The translations under genes were made by a program, and so were the position numbers. Under the pieces are notes generated by a model. That model made no database searches, was not told where the DNA came from, and saw only the letters and a list, made by a program, of their open reading frames with translations. Below, piece by piece: positions 9,291-17,673 of a stretch of 64,000 nucleotides of DNA. How positions within the stretch are numbered: the stretch's first letter is position 1; every line of letters begins with the position of its first letter. The stretch covers positions 1 through 64,000 of the forward strand of contig JARLHN010000031.1 of assembly GCA_031292255.1 (NCBI GenBank). The letters run 5' to 3'. The stretch comes from Oryzomonas sp. GTDB taxonomy: Bacteria; Desulfobacterota; Desulfuromonadia; Geobacterales; Pseudopelobacteraceae.

Positions 9291-11165
9291 ATGTACACAT
9301 ATCTCGACAAGATTGACTCTCCAGCTGATCTGAAAAAGCTCAAGCCCGAACAGTTGCCGGCCCTGGCGGAAGAGGTGCGCCGCTTCCTGCTGGAGACGGT
9401 CTCGAACACGGGCGGCCACCTGGGGTCAAATCTGGGAGCGGTGGAGTTGACCATTGCTCTCCACTACTGCTTTGACTCCCCCCAGGACAAGATTATCTGG
9501 GATGTGGGACATCAGGCATATACCCACAAGATCCTCACCGGGCGGCGAGAACGTTTTCCCACCCAACGCCAGTACAAGGGCCTTTCAGGGTTCCCCAAAC
9601 GGTGCGAATCCGAGCACGACGCCTTTGGCGTGGGGCACTCATCCACCTCCATCTCGGCGGGCCTCGGCATGGCTGTGGCCAGTGACCTGGAGGGTACCGG
9701 AAACCGCGCCATCGCCGTTATCGGCGACGGTTCCCTGACCGGCGGCATGGCCTTTGAAGCGCTCAACCAGGCCGGGCACCTCAAGAAAAACCTGGTTGTC
9801 GTCCTCAACGACAACGAGATGTCGATTTCAAAGAATGTGGGCGCCTTTTCGTCGTTCATCTCCCGCAAGATGACCGGCCGGTATTTCCGCGACCTGAAGA
9901 AGGAGATGCAGGGGCTTTTGCGGAATATCCCGGCCATCGGCACGGATATCCTCCACTTCGCCAAGCGGGCGGAAAACTCGCTGAAGGGCTTTCTCACCCC
10001 CGGATCGCTCTTTGAAGCCCTGGGGTTCGACTACCTGGGGCCGCTGGACGGCCATGATCTGGTGCAACTGGTCGAGGTCTTCAACAATCTCACCCAGGTG
10101 GACGGCCCGATACTGGTTCATGTCATGACCACCAAAGGGAAGGGGTACAAGCCGGCCGAGGAAACGCCCGCCAAGTACCACGGCGTGGGGGCCTTCGACG
10201 TCGCCACCGGCAAAGGCGCGCCCAAGGCGGCCGGCAAATCGTACACCGACGTGTTCGGCGAGACCATGGTGCGCCTGGCCGAACAGGACCCCAAGATCGT
10301 GGCCATCACCGCTGCCATGCCGGACGGGACCGGCCTCCTCGGTTTTGCCGAACGTTTTCCGAAGCGGTTCTTCGATGTGGGTATCGCAGAACAGCACGGC
10401 ATGACCTTTGCCGCCGGTCTTGCTGCCGATGGCTTCCGGCCGGTGACCGCCATTTATTCCACCTTTGTGCAACGAGCCTACGACCAGGTCTTTCACGATA
10501 TCTGCCTGCAAAACCTGCCGGTGACCATCGCCATGGACCGGGCCGGCCTGGTTGGCGACGACGGACCGACCCATCACGGCGTCTTCGACATCTCTTATCT
10601 GCGTCATTTGCCCGGTTTGACGCTGATGGCCCCCAAGGATGAGAACGAACTGCAACATATGCTCAAGACCGCCCTCTACGCCGGCACCCCCATGGCCCTG
10701 CGCTATCCGCGCGGTGCAGGCTATGGCGTGGAGATGGACCGCGAACTGAAACCCCTGGAGATCGGCAAGGGGGAACTGCTCGTCGAGGGGGGCGACGTGT
10801 GCATCGTCGCCATCGGCTCCACGGTCTACCCCGCCCTGCAGGCAGCCGAAACCTTGAAGGAGCGGGGCATCTCGGCCGGCGTGGTCAACGCCCGCTTCGC
10901 CAAGCCGTTGGATGCGGATCTGATCCTGTCCGTGGCCGGGAAGACCGGCCGTATCGTTACTGTCGAGGAAAACGCCCTGCAAGGCGGCTTCGGCAGCGCC
11001 GTGCTGGAGCTACTCTTCGACAACGGCCGTCATGACGTGAAGATCAAGCGGCTCGGCGTCCCGGACCGGTATGTCGAACAAGGGAGCCAGGCCCAACTGC
11101 GGAAGGATCTGGGCATCGACGCCGAAGGGATCGCCGCTGCCGTGGAAGGGTTTGTTAGATCGTAA
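9291..11165 (+). CDS. dxs: 1-deoxy-D-xylulose-5-phosphate synthase
   Basis: Thiamin-diphosphate enzyme joining pyruvate and glyceraldehyde 3-phosphate, the entry step of the MEP isoprenoid pathway. About 624 residues, full length. Visible motifs include [12 protein letters not shown], the ThDP/Mg site [16 protein letters not shown], the catalytic-Glu region [16 protein letters not shown] and [16 protein letters not shown] prefer the ATG at 9291, since GGAG lies nine bases ahead; an in-frame ATG at 9276 would add five residues. Its place between hpnA and hpnH suggests that isoprenoid precursor supply is co-expressed with squalene cyclisation. Confidence 0.97.
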   Translation: MYTYLDKIDSPADLKKLKPEQLPALAEEVRRFLLETVSNTGGHLGSNLGAVELTIALHYCFDSPQDKIIWDVGHQAYTHKILTGRRERFPTQRQYKGLSGFPKRCESEHDAFGVGHSSTSISAGLGMAVASDLEGTGNRAIAVIGDGSLTGGMAFEALNQAGHLKKNLVVVLNDNEMSISKNVGAFSSFISRKMTGRYFRDLKKEMQGLLRNIPAIGTDILHFAKRAENSLKGFLTPGSLFEALGFDYLGPLDGHDLVQLVEVFNNLTQVDGPILVHVMTTKGKGYKPAEETPAKYHGVGAFDVATGKGAPKAAGKSYTDVFGETMVRLAEQDPKIVAITAAMPDGTGLLGFAERFPKRFFDVGIAEQHGMTFAAGLAADGFRPVTAIYSTFVQRAYDQVFHDICLQNLPVTIAMDRAGLVGDDGPTHHGVFDISYLRHLPGLTLMAPKDENELQHMLKTALYAGTPMALRYPRGAGYGVEMDRELKPLEIGKGELLVEGGDVCIVAIGSTVYPALQAAETLKERGISAGVVNARFAKPLDADLILSVAGKTGRIVTVEENALQGGFGSAVLELLFDNGRHDVKIKRLGVPDRYVEQGSQAQLRKDLGIDAEGIAAAVEGFVRS

Positions 11166-11261
11166 AAAAATGAAATAATATCAGTTACAGAAGAGACGAA
11201 GAAGGTCAACATCGAAAATGAGTGGCAGATTTACAGTTGTAAAAAGTGAAAGGATCAATAA

Positions 11262-12260
11262 ATGCGTTTCCCGATGCGCCTCAACTACGACCTGACCAAG
11301 TACATCATCAGCAACAAGCTCAACAAGGTGGAGAAATTTCCCCTCGTCCTCATGCTCGAACCGACCCATCTCTGCAACCTGGCCTGTTCCGGCTGCGGCC
11401 GCATCCGCGAATACGCCGACACCATCCAGGAGATGATGAGCCTGGAGGAGTGCCTGAAGTCGGTGGACGAATGTCCCGCACCGGTCGTCACCATCACCGG
11501 CGGCGAACCGTTCCTCTACCCCCATGTGTATGACCTGATCCGCGGCGTGCTCGACCGGGGCAAGCACATCTATTTCTGCACCAACGGCGTGCTGCTGGAA
11601 AAGGCGCTGGACAACATGAAGCCCCACCCCAATTTCACCCTCAACGTCCACATGGACGGCCTGGAGGAAACTCACGACCGTATCCTGGAGCGCAAGGGCG
11701 CCTTCAAGATGGCCATGGAGGGGATAAAGAAGGCCAAGAAACTGGGGTTCCGCGTCTGCACCAACACGACAATCTTCAAGGAAACCAACCTGCTGGAGAT
11801 CGAGATGCTCTTTACCCACCTGGAGGAGATCGGGGTGGACGGTCTGCTGGTGGCGCCCGGTTTCGGCTACGAGGCCGTGGGTGAAAAGCTGTTCCTGGAG
11901 CGGCGCGATATTGAAAAGAAGTTTGCCGAGGTCTATGAGATGAGCAAGAAGCATCGCTTCTACTCGACCCCCATGTACCTGCGGTTCCTCAAGGGTGAAA
12001 AAAAGCTGGAATGCACCCCCTGGGGCAATCCCACCCGCAACCCGCGGGGATGGAAGGCACCCTGTTACCTGATCACCGATGCCCACTATCCGACCTTCAG
12101 GGAGATGATGGAAAAGACCGATTGGAGCAAATACGGGGTAGGCAAGGACCCCCGCTGCGCCCAGTGCATGATGCATTGCGGATTCGAGCCCACGGTTGTC
12201 GGGGAGATCGGCAAGAGCTTCAAGGATATTATTGAAATGATGATCTGGAATTTGACGTAG
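11262..12260 (+). CDS. hpnH: Hopanoid radical-SAM protein HpnH (adenosylhopane synthase)
   Basis: Radical S-adenosylmethionine enzyme of 332 residues that adds an adenosyl group to the hopene side chain, leading to C35 hopanoids. The CxxxCxxC cluster motif is CNLACSGC at residues 38-45, followed by TITGGEPFLYP and NVHMDGLEETHDR. A C-terminal cysteine set (CAQCMMHCGFEP) is present, as in HpnH/YhbK relatives. It is the last gene of the shc-hpnA-dxs-hpnH block and is followed by a strong terminator. Downstream side-chain genes such as hpnG are not in this window. Confidence 0.94.
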   Translation: MRFPMRLNYDLTKYIISNKLNKVEKFPLVLMLEPTHLCNLACSGCGRIREYADTIQEMMSLEECLKSVDECPAPVVTITGGEPFLYPHVYDLIRGVLDRGKHIYFCTNGVLLEKALDNMKPHPNFTLNVHMDGLEETHDRILERKGAFKMAMEGIKKAKKLGFRVCTNTTIFKETNLLEIEMLFTHLEEIGVDGLLVAPGFGYEAVGEKLFLERRDIEKKFAEVYEMSKKHRFYSTPMYLRFLKGEKKLECTPWGNPTRNPRGWKAPCYLITDAHYPTFREMMEKTDWSKYGVGKDPRCAQCMMHCGFEPTVVGEIGKSFKDIIEMMIWNLT

Positions 12261-12356
12261 CCTAAAAAACCAGGGACTGTAACTCACGAAGATTACCATT
12301 CCCTTTCCGGTGCCGAATAACGCTTGAATAGTGATATATGGCTTGGCTCCCTCCCG

Positions 12357-12395
12357 AAAGCCCGCTAACCGTTAAAACGGTGTTAGCGGGCTTTT
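12357..12395 (+). terminator. Intrinsic terminator after hpnH
   Basis: A 13-base perfect stem, AAAGCCCGCTAAC with GTTAGCGGGCTTT, closes a loop of about 12 bases and runs into TTTTCACTTTTTAA. It is placed 97 bases after the hpnH stop and fits a rho-independent terminator ending the hopanoid block. Confidence 0.85.
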
Positions 12396-12499
12396 CACTT
12401 TTTAACCTCCAAAGACGCTTATCATACTGCCTGCCACCTTTTCGTCTCCGGAATTCAAGATGCATTTTATGTCTGACATATCCATTCCCTCCTAATACC

Positions 12500-12660
12500 T
12501 TACATCAAGCCCTCTATCACAAATGAACTACTGCTGCCGATGTCGGTGTCAATTATGACATGGTCGAGGAGACGAACGCCCAAAATCTCCGGATTCTTTC
12601 CAGCGACGGGTTATGGCGATGGGAGGCGCAGCCCTTCAGCCGTTTTGGTGGGTCGCCGGT
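12500..12660 (-). pseudogene. Remnant of a radC (JAB-domain) gene, C-terminal end
   Basis: On the minus strand 12598-12500 reads NPEILGVRLLDHVIID, then SSFVIEGLM and a stop, which matches the C-terminal signature of RadC proteins (ILGI-x-LLDHIII then a short hydrophobic tail). Upstream, in another frame, come CASHRHNPSLE and TGDPP, resembling the damaged HNHPSGDP metal-binding motif. No intact frame joins them, so this is a decayed fragment. RadC-like genes often sit near mobile DNA, which fits this scarred stretch. Confidence 0.5.
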
Positions 12661-12673
12661 AATTTTAACTGAA

Positions 12674-12847
12674 GTGTGCAGTTTCTGGACACATTTACAT
12701 TATATGTAATTTATTTGTGTGATATCGGCTGGTTAGGTGGATGACGATGAGTGCCCAGTTTCTGTACACTTTCAGAAAAGTAGTAATTTTGTTGTGTGAT
12801 GACGATTGTTTAGATGGATGGCGCTGAAGTGTTCATTTTTTGGACAC
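12674..12847. repeat. Three spaced imperfect palindromes (about 77-78 bp apart)
   Basis: Three copies of a palindrome built as TGTxCAG-TTT-CTGxACA start near 12675, 12752 and 12830: TGTGCAGTTTCTGGACA, TGCCCAGTTTCTGTACA and TGTTCATTTTTTGGACA. The DNA between them is also loosely repeated (GTGTGAT, GGTTAGGTGGATGACGATGAG against TGTTTAGATGGATGGCGCTGAAG). They lie 250-430 bases upstream of the lipoprotein gene. They look like protein-binding sites or ends of a mobile element; nothing in the sequence says which. Confidence 0.55.
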
Positions 12848-13104
12848 TTTTTAAGTAAGGTTAATATTTTTAACATGTTGATTTTGTGGTTGAATATTGT
12901 GTATTCAGAGAGTAGAAGGGGGTTATGGATTTTAATCGGAGGGTGAAGGCGGAAGGGTTGTTTTGAGATAGATCATGTACCTTGAAATCCAATTTTTAGT
13001 GAAATAGAAGCGGAAGTGCGGGTGTAAGTCGGCATTTTTTTGAAGAAAAAATAGTCTGCCGTCGATAAACATATGCCCCGGAATTCTCAAAGGAGATCGA
13101 TCAT

Positions 13105-14871
13105 ATGCGCACCTTTAGAGAGGATAGCCGCAAACTTCTAATTTCGATTTTCTTGATTTTCTCCATTTCAGCGCTTTTAACTGGATGCAGCGGAGGAGAA
13201 GGTGGAGATAGAGGTGGGGGGCCGACGCCAACAGTTGTTTCCATAAGCCCGAATTCCGCAGCAGCCAATGGGGTCGCATTTGTTCTGACGGTTAATGGTT
13301 CCGGCTTTGAGCCCCAGTCGGTCGTGCAATGGAATGGCTCCGTGAGGCCAACCACGTACATTTCCCCCAGTCAGCTAATAGCACAAATCCCCGCAACAGA
13401 CATAGTCAACGCCGGAACCGCCGCAGTAACGGTATCTAATGCAACTCTGGGCGAAGGAACCTCGACTGTCGTGGGCTTCACGATTCTGGTCCCTCCATTA
13501 GCGCTTACCGGCATATCGCCCACTTCTGTTTCCGTTGGCGGGTCTGCATTCGTCATGACCGCAACTGGGACCGGCTTCAACCAAACGTCGGTCCTGCAAT
13601 GGAACGGCTCTTCCAGAATCACCACCTATGTTTCGCCGACCGAACTGACCGCGCAAATCACTGCCGCTGATATCGCCGGCATAGGAACTGCCTCGGTTTC
13701 GGTTTACAATCCGGGTGCATCCGGGGCGACGTCCACTCCCTTTCAGGTTAGCATTGCCGCGCCTTCCAAGGATGCTGTGGCTCTTCAGATAAATGCAGCC
13801 CACACAGGCGTCGTTAATTTCAACAATGTCAGCATGCCACCTACAAGTACGTGGAGCGTCAACCTCGGCGGCGTCCCTTCTTACGCCCTGATCGCCGGAG
13901 GGAAGGTATTCGTAACCGTCCACTTTTCCAGCAATTCACAACTCGTTGCACTTGATCAGGTCACAGGCGCGACAGTATGGGGGCCCATATCCATTGCCGG
14001 AGTCGCGAATGCAGCATACGACAACAACACCGTTTTTGTTGTCAGCGATATGATCAGCAATTCGGGACTGATGCAGGCATTTGATGCCGCTACAGGCATG
14101 TTGAAATGGAGTACGTCCCTGACAGGTCAGTATATGTTCTCTTCTCCGCCAACAGCCGCGAATGGGTTCATATATACGGGAGGCGCCGGTTCCGGCGGCA
14201 CCGTGTATGCGGTAAACCAAAGCAATGGCGCAATCGCATGGACCCAAGGTGTTGCGAACGGTGATGACAGTGCGCCGGCTGTCAGTGCTGACGGCGTGTA
14301 CGTCACTTATCCTTGCCAGACCTACTCATTCAATCCAAGCACTGGTGAGACTATCTGGCATAACAGTACAGGGTGCGATGGCGGCAGGGGTGCCACCCCT
14401 TTGATCGCCAACGGCGTTTTGTATGCTCCCGATGGAGTCGGCGCCTACAGTGGCGTCACATTCAATGCCGAAACAGGAGCCTTGCTTGGCTCTTATGTGG
14501 CAGACAACCCCCCAGCCATTGATAACCAGAATGGCTACTTCCTGCAAAGCGGCACTTTGAGGGGAACTTCGTTGACGACAAATTTTGTTCTCTGGAGCTT
14601 TGCTGGAGACGGCAAACTGGTAACCTCGCCCATCGTGGTTGATTCGGGGGTCAATTCATACGTATTCGTAGGGTCTTCATTGGGCAATCTCTACGCATTG
14701 AATGCAGCAACAGGCGCGCAGCTTTGGAGCGTGAACGTAGGCGCTGCCATACCTGCGGGACCGGGTTGGGGCGCAGGTATGCCGATTTCTTCGCTTGCGG
14801 CTGGAGATGGCTTGTTGTTGGTTCCAGCGGGGAATACATTGACCGCTTATACCTTGTCCACTGCCCCATAG
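13105..14871 (+). CDS. Lipoprotein with two IPT/TIG domains and a PQQ-type beta-propeller
   Basis: 588 residues. A signal peptide with hydrophobic core LLISIFLIFSISALLTGC ends in a lipobox Cys near residue 28, followed by a Gly-rich spacer. Two IPT/TIG immunoglobulin-like domains follow (about 40-125 and 130-215), each with the motif GSGFEPQSVVQWNG or GTGFNQTSVLQWNGSSR. The remainder (about 225-588) is a propeller of PQQ-like repeats such as YALNAATGAQLWSVNVG, FNPSTGETIWHNS and VYAVNQSNGAIAWTQG. Such proteins are exported and membrane-anchored; no catalytic residues are evident, so binding or scaffolding is more likely than dehydrogenase activity. An AAAGGAG ribosome site precedes the ATG. 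It stands alone in a scarred zone; function unknown. Confidence 0.85.
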   Translation: MRTFREDSRKLLISIFLIFSISALLTGCSGGEGGDRGGGPTPTVVSISPNSAAANGVAFVLTVNGSGFEPQSVVQWNGSVRPTTYISPSQLIAQIPATDIVNAGTAAVTVSNATLGEGTSTVVGFTILVPPLALTGISPTSVSVGGSAFVMTATGTGFNQTSVLQWNGSSRITTYVSPTELTAQITAADIAGIGTASVSVYNPGASGATSTPFQVSIAAPSKDAVALQINAAHTGVVNFNNVSMPPTSTWSVNLGGVPSYALIAGGKVFVTVHFSSNSQLVALDQVTGATVWGPISIAGVANAAYDNNTVFVVSDMISNSGLMQAFDAATGMLKWSTSLTGQYMFSSPPTAANGFIYTGGAGSGGTVYAVNQSNGAIAWTQGVANGDDSAPAVSADGVYVTYPCQTYSFNPSTGETIWHNSTGCDGGRGATPLIANGVLYAPDGVGAYSGVTFNAETGALLGSYVADNPPAIDNQNGYFLQSGTLRGTSLTTNFVLWSFAGDGKLVTSPIVVDSGVNSYVFVGSSLGNLYALNAATGAQLWSVNVGAAIPAGPGWGAGMPISSLAAGDGLLLVPAGNTLTAYTLSTAP

Positions 14872-14885
14872 TTGTGAAAAAGTAT

Positions 14886-15452
14886 TTATAGCCCCGGGTA
14901 CTTGAACGAGGACTGGAGGGCGGTTCGTTTTTTCGGAACAGCGTGAAACAGCGCGAAAGGGAACATCAGTGGGGCCTGCCCTTGATACGAGACAATATCA
15001 ATGACTGCTTTCTTAAATAAATGTCTCGTGTCAAGGGCAGGCCCCTTCGGTTTGTCTTGAGATGCTGAATAGGCTAAGGAACTGCTTAAATCTATGTTCT
15101 GTAGACCTGACCCTTTAGGGACATGCCCATCGGTCAGGGGTGACAATCGCTGGACAATGACCCGCGTACTGAGTAGGAGCAGAAAACGGCGCCAGTTAGC
15201 AGTAATCGAGTTCAACAACCGATATGCCGGGTCTTTACCGATGCCTTCCGGTGCCGCTGCACTCTCAAGCAGACGGAAGAGATTTTTGCCGGTAAAAGCA
15301 AGTGCCAGCATGAACTGGAATAAGGTGTCGAGGCAAACACCCTTATCTTTCCTGATGTTGCTTTGACGAAGTAACTGACCGAGGCTCTGATTATGAAAGA
15401 ACGTATGAATCCGGTTTTCTACAGCGGTAATTCCTGTTACAATGGGCTGCAT
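14886..15452 (-). pseudogene. Internally deleted IS4-type transposase
   Basis: The 188-residue frame begins MQPIVTGITAVENRIHTFF and continues GQLLRQSNIRKDKG and ALAFTGKNLFRLLESA, the N-terminus I associate with an IS4-type transposase of Geobacter genomes that is usually well over 400 residues. After about residue 105 the sequence jumps through unrelated residues to DTRHLFKKAVIDIVSYQG, and the DDE catalytic core is missing. It is therefore a dead copy. It lies at the left edge of the AT-rich conflict island, and a piece with the same DTRHLFKK coding sequence recurs at the right edge. Confidence 0.7.
14971..15045. repeat. 24-bp inverted repeat inside the dead transposase
   Basis: The arm at 14971-14994 (beginning GGGGCCTGCCCTTGA) is the reverse complement of 15022-15045 with one mismatch; the loop is 27 bases. 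The right arm and the 20 bases before it (15003-15036) recur almost exactly at 19853-19885 and 20188-20220, on the other side of the island. Confidence 0.8.
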
Positions 15453-15615
15453 AGCGTCGTCTCTCTGTGTAAGTGGATTTGTTGGGGAACAAAGCCATAT
15501 TAACCCAGATTGCGGCGCTATACTAATAATAATTACAACAAGTTATATGTTTTTTCCAACTGCGAAAGTTGAGTTATTAGTAGGTCAGATGTAACACAAA
15601 GGGGCACTGTCAATA

Positions 15616-15993
15616 ATGACTCTTTCTGATTTTGGATCTTGGGCCAGCATCATATCATTTCCAGTTTCTATACTTGCTATAGTGACAGCAGTCAGAGTTC
15701 GGAGTTCAATAAGACGGATAGGTATGGACCATCAAATAAATGATATGTTCAAAAGGGTTAGAGATATCCCTCCAGGTAAAATAAATCTTACTTCAGCACA
15801 AAGAACTAATCTATCTTCACTTCTTCAGCATGTTGAAAGCTATTATTTAAGTTGGTGGGTTTGGAGTGATAACGATGCTAAAAAGTTGGTGAAACAGATC
15901 AAGTCCAAACTAACAAGTAATGCAAATGCTCAAGAAATTAAAATATTTGTATTATCTCTTGAATCACAAATTATTAATACAACGAGGATTTGA
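15616..15993 (+). CDS. Small N-terminally membrane-anchored protein, ABC-3C island gene 1
   Basis: 125 residues. A single hydrophobic segment (about 9-29: SIISFPVSILAIVTAVRV) is followed by a basic stretch and a soluble domain of about 95 residues with two short helices (INLTSAQRTNLSSLLQHVESYY and DAKKLVKQIKSKLTS). I do not recognise a family. It starts the AT-rich cassette, and its stop lies two bases before the next gene's start, so it is co-translated with the rest. An AAAGGGG ribosome site lies upstream of the ATG. An accessory or membrane-targeting part of the following ABC-three-component system is a guess from position. Confidence 0.65.
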   Translation: MTLSDFGSWASIISFPVSILAIVTAVRVRSSIRRIGMDHQINDMFKRVRDIPPGKINLTSAQRTNLSSLLQHVESYYLSWWVWSDNDAKKLVKQIKSKLTSNANAQEIKIFVLSLESQIINTTRI

Positions 15994-15995
15994 CA

Positions 15996-16376
15996 ATGGA
16001 TAAATTTGATCGTTTTTTAGAAGACATCATAATTAAAACTGAAGGGGACAACATAAGGTGGGAGCCAGTGTTACCAAGTAGCTACTATGAATACATTTTT
16101 CAAAGCCAGTTTGCATATCAAGCATTTTCTGGAACTTATGATAATGGCAAACATAAATATAAACTTATCTTTGTTAACAAAAAAATACCTGGGCTTCATG
16201 AGGAGTGGGACATGACAGTTGAACGTCATTATTCTGAGGTTCTGGTATTTGATGGAAACACGCTGATAATAACATTAAATAACAATTATGTAGACGACGA
16301 AAATCTCACCCGACTTGGCATGCTAATTGAAGATAATAACTCAAGTGCAAGAGAACTCCTTGCAAGTTTTGAATAA
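15996..16376 (+). CDS. Uncharacterised protein, ABC-3C island gene 2
   Basis: 126 residues, acidic, without membrane segments, rich in aromatic residues (SSYYEYIFQSQFAYQAFSGTY) and predicted mostly beta by eye (YKLIFVNKKIPG, SEVLVFDGNTLIITLNNNY). No family recognised. The start at 15996 is chosen over a TTG six bases earlier because GAGGA lies seven bases before the ATG. It directly follows gene 1 and shares its low GC content. Confidence 0.6.
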   Translation: MDKFDRFLEDIIIKTEGDNIRWEPVLPSSYYEYIFQSQFAYQAFSGTYDNGKHKYKLIFVNKKIPGLHEEWDMTVERHYSEVLVFDGNTLIITLNNNYVDDENLTRLGMLIEDNNSSARELLASFE

Positions 16377-16433
16377 AATTATCTTCAATATTACTTAACC
16401 AATATTTTATAAATAATGATAATGGAGTGTAAT

Positions 16434-16619
16434 ATGGAACTTTTTAATATTATATCTGGTATAGCATCCATAGTATCATTAATAGTTTCGTTATTTGTTG
16501 CTTCTAAAGTAATTACTATTTCGAATAAATTTAATCTTGTAAATAACAGTAACGATTCAAAAAATATAACTCAAAGAATTCATGGTGATAGAAATACACA
16601 GATAGGTAAAACGAAATGA
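16434..16619 (+). CDS. 61-residue single-span membrane protein with GDRNTQIG tail, island gene 3
   Basis: The first half is one membrane helix (IISGIASIVSLIVSLFVASKVI); the tail ends KNITQRIHGDRNTQIGKTK. The GDRNTQIG motif resembles the SIDGNNNQQIAGN motif at the start of the next protein, a short Asn/Gln-rich beta-turn repeat. GGAG sits six bases before the ATG at 16434, which decides that start over the one at 16416. The stop overlaps the start of gene 4 (ATGA). It may anchor the complex at the membrane by pairing its tail with that of the next protein; this is inference. Confidence 0.6.
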   Translation: MELFNIISGIASIVSLIVSLFVASKVITISNKFNLVNNSNDSKNITQRIHGDRNTQIGKTK

Positions 16620-17173
16620 GTGCATTTGAACAGTCAATTGATGGCAATAACAATCAGCAAATTGCTGGTAATGTTTATAACATTACAACACCAGTTGCCA
16701 AGGGTGCATTAAAAACACTCATAGATAAAATTGTTGATGAATGCCACCAGGACCATGAGTTATGTGGATTCATCTCTGAACTTCAGGATTATATCAATGT
16801 TAATCCTCGTAGAAGTATTATTGGCTTGGAAAATAAGTTGAATAGCTCGGGCAGATCATCATTTATAGATAATGCAATTACACTAAAAGATCGATTCAGC
16901 AGAAAACTATATAAGAATCAGTTATCTATCTCTGTTCAAACTATATACATCCATGTTCTGGCATATATATCTAAGATGTTTAGACATAAAATAAGGCCGC
17001 TACTAATAGCTAAAGTATCAGACACAGAATTACATAATGCCATATATAGTGAGATTGTAGATCACATTTTTGACCAGATAGCTAGCCCAACTGTTGGACT
17101 AACAATAGAAGACATTGAAGGGATGTTGTATTTCTTATCAGGACAATGCCACTTAGATTGGAGCAATGAATGA
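16616..17173 (+). CDS. ABC-three-component system protein (C-terminal-domain type), island gene 4
   Basis: 185 residues. The N-terminus carries an Asn-rich turn motif (IDGNNNQQIAGNVYNI). The rest is helical, with ECHQDHELCGFISELQDYI, LIDKIVDECHQD and a C-terminal EIVDHIFDQIASPTVGLTIEDIEGMLYFLSGQCHLDW. This pattern, an effector or sensor-side subunit ending in a helical domain and encoded just before a 'middle component' and a RecN/Rad50-like ATPase, matches the ABC-3C conflict systems described computationally by Aravind and colleagues. No enzymatic effector domain is fused, unlike many ABC-3C relatives. Coupled to genes 3 and 5 by four-base overlaps. Confidence 0.7.
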   Translation: MSAFEQSIDGNNNQQIAGNVYNITTPVAKGALKTLIDKIVDECHQDHELCGFISELQDYINVNPRRSIIGLENKLNSSGRSSFIDNAITLKDRFSRKLYKNQLSISVQTIYIHVLAYISKMFRHKIRPLLIAKVSDTELHNAIYSEIVDHIFDQIASPTVGLTIEDIEGMLYFLSGQCHLDWSNE

Positions 17174-17673
17174 TTGTCTATCACCCTGCATATGACGTAT
17201 CACATTGTCTCTATAGAATGCTCCTCTTGCTAGAAAACTTACCAAATAATGATATAGAATGGGAGCGACTTCAGTTATTAGATTTTTTAATTCTTTTCCC
17301 CTCTTTATTAAAGAACATATCATTCCCATCAGAGCTTAGGTCGGCTCGAAAAACATTAACAAACATACAAGAGCCATATGAAAACATACCTAACCCAACA
17401 CGTTTGATGTTTGAATTAGATAATATACAAAAAGAAAGTGTATCATCATTAATCGCTAGAGGTTTCATTGATAAAGACAAAATCTATAATAACATTGTAT
17501 CAAGAACAAATGTAGAATTGCCTATGGAATTATCAAATAAAATGCTTAGTGATAATGTGGTTAAAGAACCATGGTTTTTACTGCTAGTAAACAATTTGTC
17601 TATATTAGACTTTTATGGTGCTAAAGGTTTAAAAGCAAGAACAGGTATGATGGAGTATCGATATGATATATAA
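17170..17673 (+). CDS. ABC-three-component system middle component, island gene 5
   Basis: 167 residues, mainly helical, with YHPAYDVSHCLYRMLLLL at the start, ERLQLLDFLILFPSLLKNI, and PTRLMFELDNIQKESVSSLIARGFID. These features (aromatic start, LLDF-LFP motif, a late LMFELDNIQ segment) match what I know of ABC-3C middle components, small adaptors between the ATPase and the effector-side protein. It overlaps gene 4 by four bases and the ATPase gene by eleven. Function beyond adaptor is unknown. Confidence 0.72.
   Translation: MIVYHPAYDVSHCLYRMLLLLENLPNNDIEWERLQLLDFLILFPSLLKNISFPSELRSARKTLTNIQEPYENIPNPTRLMFELDNIQKESVSSLIARGFIDKDKIYNNIVSRTNVELPMELSNKMLSDNVVKEPWFLLLVNNLSILDFYGAKGLKARTGMMEYRYDI

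Noticed and set aside
12262-12526. Short frames on both strands after hpnH
   Set aside because: They span the terminator hairpin and the radC remnant and show no homology of their own.
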